Below, piece after piece: positions 44,984 through 52,902 of a stretch of 64,000 nt of DNA. The position numbers and the translations under genes are program-made. The stretch is from Aestuariivita sp. (GTDB lineage Bacteria; Pseudomonadota; Alphaproteobacteria; Rhodobacterales; Rhodobacteraceae): positions 248,001-312,000 of the forward strand of contig JAGYKE010000002.1 of assembly GCA_018401465.1 (NCBI GenBank), given 5' to 3'. The notes under the pieces were generated by a model that was not told the origin of the DNA, ran no database searches, and was given only the letters and a program-made list of their open reading frames with translations. Position 1 is the first letter of the stretch; every line of letters starts with the position of its first letter.

Positions 44984-45849
44984 AGCGATTTCCGGAAGAA
45001 GCGGCCGGTGATCCCGCGCGGCATGAGGCGCAGCAGGACGATGGCGGCCAGAAGAAGCGCGATCTCGCCGAAGGTCGATCCCGCGATGAACGAGAAGATG
45101 CCGTTCAGCCCGCCCAAAAGAACCGACCCTGCGGTGGTGCCCGCAAGGATCGCAGAACCACCCGAGATGACGGTGATGAAGGCCTTGGCGATGTAGGTCG
45201 CCCCGATCGTGGGCAGCACGCCGGTCATGGGGGCTAGAAGGCCGCCCGCCAGACCGGACACCGCCGCGCCCAGACCGAAGGTGACCATGTAGATCCGGCT
45301 CGTCGAGACACCCAGCGCCGATGCCATCTCGGCGTTCTGCATCGTGCCCCGCGCCAAAAGGCCCAGCTTGGTATAGCGCAGGGTAAGCCAGACGGCGATC
45401 AGCAGGACGATGGTGATCAGGATCAGGAAGAGTTCGTAGCCCGAAGCCGCATAGCTGCCGATCCGGATTGCCCCGAGCGGGGGCGCGACCGTCGTCGCGG
45501 TCGAGGCCCCGAATATCGAGGTCACCAGCCCGACCATCAGCAGCGACAGGCCCCATGTGGCCAGTAGCGTGTCCACCATCCGCCCATAGAGCCAGCGGAT
45601 CAGCAGACGTTCCACGATCACCCCAACGATGCCCACGACCAGCGGCGCCAGGATCAGCATGGCGATCCAGATGTTGACCCCCGCATTCGTGGCAACAACG
45701 ACCGTATAGCCGCCCAGCATGAGGAATTCGCCATGGGCGAGATTGATCACCCGCATCATGCCGAAGATGATCGCGAGACCGAGGCTGATCAGCGCAAGGT
45801 TGGCGATCACATAGATCAGCTGAAACAGGACGGCGACGACAAGATCCAC
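44980..45849 (-). CDS. Amide/urea-type ABC transporter permease (UrtB/LivH-like), 289 aa
   Basis: Inner-membrane permease of the LivH/UrtB family. The N-terminal NLALISLGLAIIFGMMRVINLAHGEFLMLGG stretch is the family hallmark, and the coupling region GTMQNAEMASALGVSTSRIY lies near 168-187. About eight membrane segments are visible and the length is normal. It follows the binding-protein gene after 61 bp containing a stable hairpin and overlaps the urtC-like gene by 4 bp. Confidence 0.92.
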   Translation of the reverse strand: MDLVVAVLFQLIYVIANLALISLGLAIIFGMMRVINLAHGEFLMLGGYTVVVATNAGVNIWIAMLILAPLVVGIVGVIVERLLIRWLYGRMVDTLLATWGLSLLMVGLVTSIFGASTATTVAPPLGAIRIGSYAASGYELFLILITIVLLIAVWLTLRYTKLGLLARGTMQNAEMASALGVSTSRIYMVTFGLGAAVSGLAGGLLAPMTGVLPTIGATYIAKAFITVISGGSAILAGTTAGSVLLGGLNGIFSFIAGSTFGEIALLLAAIVLLRLMPRGITGRFFRKSL

Positions 45850-45870
45850 GTCAAGCGCTCCGGTGCAATG

Positions 45871-45898
45871 GGGGTCCGACCGCGACGGGCCGGACCCC
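45871..45898 (-). other. Intercistronic stem-loop after the amide-binding-protein gene
   Basis: CGGACCCC (45891-45898) and GGGGTCCG (45871-45878) pair into an 8-bp stem with a 12-nt loop, about 12 nt after the stop codon of the binding-protein gene on the minus strand. No T tract follows. It probably protects the upstream mRNA and reduces downstream expression. Confidence 0.6.
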
Positions 45899-45910
45899 GG
45901 GTCTTTGTCT

Positions 45911-47158
45911 TTACTTGATCCCGGCGGCAGCCAGCCCGTTCTCGAAATAGAAGGTCGAGAGCGTCGGATTGGCGTTCAGGTCACAGACCAGCTGCGTGTC
46001 CGCAGGAGGCTGCGCGGTAAAGCTTTCGACGATGTTGAACTCCTGATCCTGCAACTCGCCCAGGACCACGTTCTGGATCGCGTGGTTGGTCTGCGGGTCG
46101 ATGGTGATCGGACCCGACGGGCCGTTGTAGGTCAGCCCCGACTTGAGCGCCGCCGTCACATCGGCATGCTCCACGCTGCCCGCCAGCTTGACCGCTTCGG
46201 CCCAGAGCATCGCCCCTTCGTAAGAGCGCACGGTCAGTTCGTTCATCGTCGCCCGGTTCGCACCGAATTTGGCATCCATCCGCGCGAGGAAGGCTGCGTT
46301 CTCCGCGTTCTGAACGCCTTCGAAATAGGAATATGCGGCCAGAAGTCCGTTGCCTTCCTCGGCCGAGATCAGTTTGTGTTCGTTGCCGATCCCGAAGGTG
46401 GTCGAGGCGATGGGGATTTCCTTGTTCATGCCCGCCGCCGCATACTGGCGGTAGAAGGACACGTGCGCGCCACCGACCAGACCGGAGAAGACGAGGTCGG
46501 GCTTGGCCTGCTGGATCTTGTTGATCGTCGGACCGAAGTTGGTGACATCCAGCGGGAAGAACTCGATCGCCAGCGTCTCGCCGCCGTTTTCCTTGACGAA
46601 CCGTTCCACCCACTGCGCGATGATCTGGCCATAGTTGTAGTCGGCCGCGATGATGTAGGCCTTCTTGCCCCATTTGTTCATCGCATAGGGCACGACCTTG
46701 GCGACGGTCTGCGCGGGCGTCGAGCCGGTGCAGACGTTGTTGAAGTCGCAGACGCCGCCTTCGTACTGGGTGTTGTAGAAATAGAGCGTCTTGAAGCGCG
46801 CCAGCGTCGGGCGGATTGCCTCGCGGCTGGCCGAAGTGATGCCGCCATGCACCGTCGCCGCGCGGTCGCCCGCTGCCGCCTGGGTCGCATACTGGGTGTA
46901 GAACTGGATGGTCGACTGGGCGTCGTACATCTTCAGTTCGACTTCCTTGCCCAGAAGACCGCCTGCCGCGTTGATGTCATCGATGGCAAGGCTGGTCGCA
47001 TCCGCCATTGCGGTGCCGTAGATGTCCAGACCGCCGGACAGATCGAGGATCGAGGCGAAGATGATCTTGTCGCTGCCCTGCGCGCGCCCGATGATCGGGG
47101 CCGATGACAAGGCCAGCGCCGTCGACCCGGTCAGAAAACTTCTACGCGAAAAATTCAT
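45911..47158 (-). CDS. Urea/short-chain-amide-type ABC transporter substrate-binding protein (UrtA/FmdD-like), 415 aa
   Basis: Periplasmic binding protein of the branched-chain-amino-acid/amide family (AmiC, FmdD and UrtA relatives). A Tat-type signal is visible, SRRSFLTG at residues 4-11, with a GRA cleavage site near 27. The mature part starts IIFASILDLSGGLDIYG, and VHGGITSASREAIRPTL near 105 is typical. The ATG at 47158 has GGAG upstream; a start 16 codons earlier is less likely because it would bury the signal. The fused amidase downstream indicates a carboxamide ligand (inference). Confidence 0.92.
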   Translation of the reverse strand: MNFSRRSFLTGSTALALSSAPIIGRAQGSDKIIFASILDLSGGLDIYGTAMADATSLAIDDINAAGGLLGKEVELKMYDAQSTIQFYTQYATQAAAGDRAATVHGGITSASREAIRPTLARFKTLYFYNTQYEGGVCDFNNVCTGSTPAQTVAKVVPYAMNKWGKKAYIIAADYNYGQIIAQWVERFVKENGGETLAIEFFPLDVTNFGPTINKIQQAKPDLVFSGLVGGAHVSFYRQYAAAGMNKEIPIASTTFGIGNEHKLISAEEGNGLLAAYSYFEGVQNAENAAFLARMDAKFGANRATMNELTVRSYEGAMLWAEAVKLAGSVEHADVTAALKSGLTYNGPSGPITIDPQTNHAIQNVVLGELQDQEFNIVESFTAQPPADTQLVCDLNANPTLSTFYFENGLAAAGIK

Positions 47159-47216
47159 GTCAGTCTCTCCTGTTGGGGTTGTGACGGATACGACAGGCGT
47201 GTTCACCCTGTTCGCA

Positions 47217-48851
47217 TCAGTCGTTGGTCTCGGACGTTTTGCCGTCCGCTTTACGGCCGCGGGAGGACCCGCTGCTGCGGCGATCCAGCTGCGAGGTCAC
47301 GCCCCGCACGCCGTCGCCGATATTCATGCCGACTTCCTCGCCCAGACGCTGCACAGCCGGCAGTTGCAGGGCCATCGAGAGAACCCCGTCGACAAGCTGG
47401 TTGACGGTGCCGCCATCGCCGCCGCCACCTTCACCGCCCGAGCCACCCGAATGACCCATCCCGCTGATGTGGTTGATGCGGATGCTTTCGATCTTCTCGG
47501 CGGGCTTGAGCATGCGCTCGACCACTTCCGGCAGCGTCTTGATGCGTGCCTCGTCCAGCTTCATCGCCATCAGTTCGGCGCTCTGGGCGTTTTCTGCCTC
47601 GATCACGGCGGCGCGGCCCTTGGCCTCGGCCATCAGTCGGGCCTTCTGCGCTTCGGCACGTTCCAGCATCGCCTTGGCCTCGGCTTCGGCCATCGCCAGC
47701 ATGCTGCCCACTTCGGACCGCACGCGGGTATCGTCCACCTCAGCCTGTTCCGTGGCGCGGATCAGCGCAAGCACCTTTTCGCGGTCGGCCGCGGCCTGTT
47801 CGCGGATGGTGCGCACCTTTTCCTCGGCCTCGGCCCCGGCGGCGGTGGCGGCGATCGCCTCGGCCTCGGCATGGGCTTCCTCGACGCGCTTGGCGGCGAG
47901 ACGCACGGCGTTTTCCGTCTTGGCAAGCGCTGTCGCGAGTTCGGCGGCAAGCGTCTGCTCGCGCAGCTCGCGGTCCTTGCTGATTTCGGTCAGGCGGACC
48001 TCGCGTTCGCGGGCGATCCGGGCAGCCTCGCGCCGCTTCTCGGACGTGGCCTGTTCCTCGGCGGTTTCAGCCATGGAGCGCGAGCGCGCGATCTCGATCT
48101 CGCGCTGCTGGGTGATCATCGCCTCCTCTTCCTCGCGCGAGATGGTGAGCTTGCGCTTGGTCGCATCGAGCTGGCTCTGGCGCACGGCGACCTCGGCATC
48201 GGCCTCGATCACGGCGCGTTCCTTCTTGTTGACCGCGATGATCTCGGCCAGACGCCGCATCCCCAGCGCGTTGAAGGCGTTGTTTTCATCCAGCGCATGG
48301 AACGGCGTCTGGTCGATCCGCGTCAGCGACACGGATTCGAGCAACAAGCCGTTCTGCGCGAGGTTTTCGCTCAGGATATCGGACACTTCGCGCGCATAGC
48401 CCGCCCGGTTGTCCTGCAGTTCGTCCATGGTGTACCGCGCCGCAACCGACAGCATCGCGTCGACCAGCTTGCCTTCAAGCGTCTCGGCCAGATCGGCCGA
48501 CCGGAACGACTTGCCCGCAAGCGCCTGCGCAGCCGTCGCGACACCTTCCGCCGATGCGCGCACGCGGACATAGAATTCCGCCCCCACATCCACCCGCAGA
48601 CGATCCTTGGTGATGATCGATTTCGGCCCGAGCCGTTCGATCTCGAGCTTGGTGGTGCGCATGTTCACTTCAGAGATTTTGTGCAGGAAAGGCAGCGCGA
48701 TACAGCCACCGTCAAGCACAACCCTCTGGCCCCCGGCACCGGTCCGAACCAGGCTGATCTCGCGTGTGGCCTTGCGGTAGTACCTGTTCAAAAAGAGGAT
48801 GATCAGAATTGCAACGATTACCGCGACAACCAGAGTTGCAAACACCGCCAT
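47217..48851 (-). CDS. Flotillin-like SPFH domain membrane protein, 544 aa
   Basis: Membrane-anchored scaffold of the flotillin/YqiK type. A single membrane segment lies at residues 2-22, followed by an SPFH/Band 7 domain to about residue 220, then a long Ala/Glu-rich coiled coil (about 225-450) with many EAxA repeats. The last 100 residues contain a glycine-rich stretch and a basic tail. GGGAG stands 8 nt before the ATG at 48851; ATGs at 48866 and 48950 lack such sites. It lies 58 bp before the amide-binding-protein gene on the same strand and is probably the first gene of that operon. Flotillins organise membrane microdomains; a link to this importer is inference. Confidence 0.88.
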   Translation of the reverse strand: MAVFATLVVAVIVAILIILFLNRYYRKATREISLVRTGAGGQRVVLDGGCIALPFLHKISEVNMRTTKLEIERLGPKSIITKDRLRVDVGAEFYVRVRASAEGVATAAQALAGKSFRSADLAETLEGKLVDAMLSVAARYTMDELQDNRAGYAREVSDILSENLAQNGLLLESVSLTRIDQTPFHALDENNAFNALGMRRLAEIIAVNKKERAVIEADAEVAVRQSQLDATKRKLTISREEEEAMITQQREIEIARSRSMAETAEEQATSEKRREAARIAREREVRLTEISKDRELREQTLAAELATALAKTENAVRLAAKRVEEAHAEAEAIAATAAGAEAEEKVRTIREQAAADREKVLALIRATEQAEVDDTRVRSEVGSMLAMAEAEAKAMLERAEAQKARLMAEAKGRAAVIEAENAQSAELMAMKLDEARIKTLPEVVERMLKPAEKIESIRINHISGMGHSGGSGGEGGGGDGGTVNQLVDGVLSMALQLPAVQRLGEEVGMNIGDGVRGVTSQLDRRSSGSSRGRKADGKTSETND

Positions 48852-49155
48852 CACGTCCACTCCCATGTCATGCGTCGGCGCTTCATCGCGCCTGTCATCC
48901 GCCCGACTCTTCCGAGTTTTGGCCAAACGGACGTTTGTTAACTTGCTCACGGTAGGCGGCGAGTCGAAAGGAAGTCAACATCATTGATTGACGTTGCGGC
49001 AAGTATTGGCTGACAAAATCTGGCAGAAAACAGATACTTGCCTGATTGCTGTGCAGATCAGACATGGCTCCGGCGACCGAATTCGCAGATCGCCCATCGA
49101 AAGAGTCACGCCGCGCGACGGTTACACGGCAGTCCGGCCCCTGATGCCCTCAAAC
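48852..49155. promoter_or_regulatory. Promoter region of the flotillin/amide operon with inverted repeat
   Basis: This 304-bp gap is less GC-rich than its neighbours. It holds the perfect inverted repeat CAAACG (48924-48929), GA, CGTTTG (48932-48937), a candidate operator about 75 bp before the flotillin start. No intrinsic terminator for the flanking pcp-like gene is recognised. Confidence 0.4.
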
Positions 49156-49803
49156 TCAGCAATCCACGGCCGCCGCCAATCCGGCGCGCAGCGAATCGAT
49201 CATGTCATCGAGCCGCATCGAGGCCATATCGGCGCGCTGGTGCATCTCCAACAAGCTGTCAGCCGCCAGATCATCCAGCAGTCCGGCCACCTGCGCGGGC
49301 AGATATGGCAGATGGACGAAACCAGCCCGCGTGCCCGGGTGATGCTCCGCGCAATGATGCAGCGCCACATAGAGCGTGGCGTTGCACAGATATGTCCCGG
49401 CACTGCCCGACTGGCGGCAAGGAAGGCCGGCGCGCCGGATCGCGGCTTGCATCGCATCGGCGGGCAACGTCGACAGGTAACCATCCGGCCCGCTGTCGAT
49501 CACCTTGCCGTTGTGACGGTATCCCGTGTTGTCGGGCAATTCGAACCACGACCAGTTGGCCGCCACCCGTTCGATGCGGATCATCGGCTCTCCCGGCAAG
49601 AGCCCGAGCGAGACGACAATGCGTGGCGCCAGCTCGTCGATCAGCCTCGGCAGATCGTGACGGACCGCGCGGAAATCAACCGGCAACGTGCGCCCCACGA
49701 CCTCGACACCGGCAATCCGCTGCCCGTCCAGCGCTTTGGCTACCAGTTCTGACGGGTTCGCGCTGCGCCCTGCATAACCCTGAAAGCCCGTGACAAGGAT
49801 CAT
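49156..49803 (-). CDS. Pyroglutamyl-peptidase I (C15) family protein, 215 aa
   Basis: Cysteine peptidase of family C15, which removes N-terminal pyroglutamate from peptides. The N-terminal MILVTGFQGYAG strand-loop is the family hallmark. The triad can be assigned as E78 (RIERV), C140 (GTYLCN) and H164 (GFVHLP), spaced like the usual E81/C144/H168. GGAGGGG precedes the ATG at 49803. It is a single gene between the flotillin promoter region and the BMP-type operon. Its product, pyroglutamate, could feed an oxoprolinase such as HyuAB elsewhere in the window, but that is inference. Confidence 0.9.
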   Translation of the reverse strand: MILVTGFQGYAGRSANPSELVAKALDGQRIAGVEVVGRTLPVDFRAVRHDLPRLIDELAPRIVVSLGLLPGEPMIRIERVAANWSWFELPDNTGYRHNGKVIDSGPDGYLSTLPADAMQAAIRRAGLPCRQSGSAGTYLCNATLYVALHHCAEHHPGTRAGFVHLPYLPAQVAGLLDDLAADSLLEMHQRADMASMRLDDMIDSLRAGLAAAVDC

Positions 49804-50249
49804 CCGCCCCTCCTGTGCATTCGGACGCCCACCATGACGCGCGCCGCACGGTTCAGGCAAGTGCCGTGCTGTGGGCTCTCGCCTGTTGCCCCCGATCCGG
49901 CTGACCTGCCGCCGGTATGTTGGATGAAGCATCAGGTTTGCATGGCCCGGTTCCCGGCCGCCATGGGGCTCGGGTGGGCCGGCTTTGAAGCGAATCGCGC
50001 TGGATTACCCCATCGCCCGCACGCGCTCTGATGATGTGACCGCCGCCGCCCGACGGCATCTGCTTGCCAGGATGGGGCTGCGAGAATCCACACAGAGAGG
50101 AGCGGTCATGCCATCACTGCACGGTGCCGGCGGAATCCGGTTGACCCCGTGACCCCGCCAAGCAATCCTTTGATCGGAATGTGGGTGCGTTAAGTGTTTC
50201 AAATGAGTTTGACACAGGGTCAAACAGAAACTTTTTGGGGGAAAGAACA
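49804..50249. promoter_or_regulatory. 446-bp intergenic region with operator-like repeat and mini-ORF
   Basis: A perfect inverted repeat, GTTTGAC (50207-50213) and GTCAAAC (50219-50225) with a 5-nt spacer, lies 25 bp before the BMP-family gene and overlaps a TTGACA hexamer (50209-50214); it is a probable operator. A 14-codon frame (50108-50152) has its own GAGAGGAG site and could be a leader peptide. The stretch 49830-50090 shows no further recognisable element. Confidence 0.55.
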
Positions 50250-51263
50250 ATGAATTCCAAGCTGATCCGGCTTGATCGCAGGTCGGTTCTCATGGGTGGC
50301 GCGGCGCTTGTGGGGACCAGCGCCCTTCCGCGCAGCGCTTGGGCGCAGACCCCGCTCAAGGTTGCGGGCATCTACACGGTCCCGGTGGAACAGCAGTGGG
50401 TCAGCCGCATCCACAAGGCGGCCGAAGCGGCCAAGGCCGCGGGCCGGGTCGACTACAGCTTTACCGAGAACGTCTCGAACACCGACTATCCCCGCGTCAT
50501 GCGCGAATATGCCGAAAGCGGAGTCAAGCTGATCGTCGGTGAAATCTTCGGTGTCGAGCAGGAAGCCCGCGAAGTCGCCGCCGAATATCCCGAAGTGGCC
50601 TTCCTGATGGGGTCGTCCTTCCTTGAAGATGCGGCCCTGCCGAATCTTGCCGTCTTCGACAACTATATTCAGGACGCCTCTAATCTGACCGGGATCATTG
50701 CGGGTTCGATGACCAAGACCGGCAATGTCGGACTGGTCGGCGGCTTCCCCATCCCGGAGGTCAATCGCCTGATGCATGCCTTCATGGCCGGCGTCCGCGA
50801 AACCCGCCCCGACGCGAGCTTCCAGGTCAGCTTCATCGGATCGTGGTTCGACCCGCCGAAAGCCAAGGAAACGGCCTTTGCCATGATCGAAGCGGGCGCC
50901 GACATGCTTTATGCCGAACGCTTCGGCGTCAGCGACGCGGCCAAGGAAAAGGGCGTGCTCGCGATCGGCAACGTGATCGACACGCAGGCCGACTATCCCG
51001 ACACGGTCATCGCTTCGGCGCTCTGGCATTTCGAGCCCACCTTCGACAAGGCGGTCGAAAACGTGCTGGCGGGCACCTTCAAGGCCGCGAATTACGGCGT
51101 CTACAGCTACATGAAGGAAGGCGGCTGCACGCTCTCGCCGCTGGGCACCTTCGAAGGCAAGGTGCCGGCCGAAGCCATGGCACTCGTGGCCGAGCGTGAG
51201 GCCGCCATCCGTGCGGGCACCTTCACCGTGACCGTGGACGACACCGAACCCAAATCGTCGTGA
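50250..51263 (+). CDS. BMP family (basic membrane lipoprotein-type) ABC transporter substrate-binding protein, 337 aa
   Basis: Periplasmic binding protein of the BMP family, whose members bind purine nucleosides, riboflavin or related heterocycles. The N-terminus has RLDRRSVLMGG, a Tat-type signal, and a predicted AWA cleavage site at residue 32; no lipobox cysteine is present. Typical segments are VAGIYTVPVEQQWVSR at the mature N-terminus and VGLVGGFPIPEVNR near 150. GGGGGAAAG precedes the ATG. The next gene overlaps it by 4 bp. The CodA-family deaminase at the operon end suggests a nucleobase-like ligand. Confidence 0.92.
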   Translation: MNSKLIRLDRRSVLMGGAALVGTSALPRSAWAQTPLKVAGIYTVPVEQQWVSRIHKAAEAAKAAGRVDYSFTENVSNTDYPRVMREYAESGVKLIVGEIFGVEQEAREVAAEYPEVAFLMGSSFLEDAALPNLAVFDNYIQDASNLTGIIAGSMTKTGNVGLVGGFPIPEVNRLMHAFMAGVRETRPDASFQVSFIGSWFDPPKAKETAFAMIEAGADMLYAERFGVSDAAKEKGVLAIGNVIDTQADYPDTVIASALWHFEPTFDKAVENVLAGTFKAANYGVYSYMKEGGCTLSPLGTFEGKVPAEAMALVAEREAAIRAGTFTVTVDDTEPKSS

Positions 51264-52801
51264 CACCCATGACCACCGGGGCGGGGGACGAAGTTCTCCG
51301 CCTCACCGGCATCACCCGGCGCTTTGGCACGCTTGTCGCCAATGACGGCATCGACCTTATGCTTCGGCGGGGCGAGGTGCTGGCCCTGCTGGGGGAAAAC
51401 GGGGCGGGCAAGACAACGCTGATGAACATCCTCTTCGGCCATTATCTGGCCGATGCAGGATCGGTCACGGTGATGGGGCGCCCGCTTCCGCCCGGCAACC
51501 CGGCCGCCGCGCTGGCGGCGGGCCTGGGAATGGTGCACCAGCATTTCACGCTGGCCGAACAGATGACGGTGCTGGAAAACGTGCTGCTGGGCACCCTGCC
51601 TCTCTGGCGTGCAGGCCTTCCCTTGGGTGCGGCACGCGAACGGCTGATGCGACTGGCCGAAGATTTCGGGCTGGCGATCGATCCTGATGCCCGCGTGGGC
51701 ACCCTCTCGGTGGGCGAACGCCAGCGGGTCGAGATCCTGAAGGCGCTCTGGCGCGATGCCCGCATCCTGATCCTCGATGAACCGACTGCCGTTCTCACTC
51801 CGCAAGAGACTGACGCGCTGACCGCCACGCTGCGGCGCATGGTGGGGCAAGGGCTTTCGGTCGTCTTCATCAGCCACAAGCTGCACGAGGTGCTCGGCCT
51901 TGCCGACCGCTGCGTTGTGCTGCGCCATGGCCGCGTGGTGGCCGAGGTCTCCACCGCAGGCGCGACGCGCGCCGATCTCGCCCGCCTGATGGTGGGCGAA
52001 GAGGTGGCCACCCCCAGCGTGGCCCCCGGCCGCCCGGGCGCGCCACTTCTGACGCTCGAACATGTGGCGACACGGGCGCAGGGCACGGCACACCCCCTGC
52101 GCGGCGTGTCCATGACGCTGCGCGCGGGCACGATCACCGGGCTTGCAGGCGTCTCGGGTAACGGGCAGGCGGCCCTGTCTGACCTCATCTCGGGCCTGAT
52201 CGCCCCCACGGCGGGCCGCATGCAGATCGCCGACGCCCCGCCGCGGGGCTGGTCGCCCCGGGCAGCCGTGGCAGCGGGTATCGCCCGTATCCCCGAGGAT
52301 CGCCACAAGACCGGCACGGTTGCCGATTTCACGCTCACCGAAAATGCGATCCTGGAAACCTATGCCCGCGCGCCTTTCAGCCGCCGAGGCTGGATGGACT
52401 GGCGCGCCGCCCGCGATTTCTGCACCCGCCTCATCGCCGCCTATGATCTGCGCGGATCAGGCCCGGAAGGGCGTATCCGCCTCTTGTCGGGCGGCAACAT
52501 GCAAAAGCTGATCCTTGGGCGCGTGCTGGAACACCACCCCCGCATCATCCTCGCCAACCAGCCCGTGCGCGGCCTTGACGTCGGCGCCATTGCCTATGTC
52601 CATGGCCGCCTTCTGGCCGCCCGCGACGATGGGGCGGCGATCCTGCTGATTTCCGAGGATCTCGATGAAATCATGACCCTGTCGGACGACATACACGTCA
52701 TCAGCGAAGGCCGCCTCTCGCCCGCCTTCCCGCGCGGCACGATGACGACCGCCGATCTTGGTCTCTGGATGGCCGGACAGGGCTTTGCCGATGCCGCCTG
52801 A
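51260..52801 (+). CDS. Nucleoside-type ABC transporter ATP-binding protein with two ABC domains, 513 aa
   Basis: Double-cassette ATPase of the sugar/nucleoside importer class (RbsA/NupA-like). The first domain has GENGAGKTT near 48-56, a signature reading LSVGERQRVEI near 150 and ILILDEPTAVL. The second domain has a degenerate Walker A (GVSGNGQAA near 297), usual for the second half of this family, and LSGGNMQKLILGR near 410. GTG at 51260 overlaps the upstream stop (GTGA); ATG at 51269 is the alternative. It is followed after 101 bp by two permease genes. Confidence 0.93.
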   Translation: MTPMTTGAGDEVLRLTGITRRFGTLVANDGIDLMLRRGEVLALLGENGAGKTTLMNILFGHYLADAGSVTVMGRPLPPGNPAAALAAGLGMVHQHFTLAEQMTVLENVLLGTLPLWRAGLPLGAARERLMRLAEDFGLAIDPDARVGTLSVGERQRVEILKALWRDARILILDEPTAVLTPQETDALTATLRRMVGQGLSVVFISHKLHEVLGLADRCVVLRHGRVVAEVSTAGATRADLARLMVGEEVATPSVAPGRPGAPLLTLEHVATRAQGTAHPLRGVSMTLRAGTITGLAGVSGNGQAALSDLISGLIAPTAGRMQIADAPPRGWSPRAAVAAGIARIPEDRHKTGTVADFTLTENAILETYARAPFSRRGWMDWRAARDFCTRLIAAYDLRGSGPEGRIRLLSGGNMQKLILGRVLEHHPRIILANQPVRGLDVGAIAYVHGRLLAARDDGAAILLISEDLDEIMTLSDDIHVISEGRLSPAFPRGTMTTADLGLWMAGQGFADAA

Positions 52802-52902
52802 CAGCACCCGCTGGGTTTTCCGCCCCCGAATGTCCCGGAGACCGTTCTGGCACGGCGCACAGGGGCAGCGCCCCGGTTCACCATCAGTACCGGAGGCCAC
52901 CC

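Noticed and set aside
38774-48851. Standard urea transporter operon urtABCDE
   Set aside because: No urease genes are present and the last ATPase is fused to an amidase, so a carboxamide ligand is more likely than urea.
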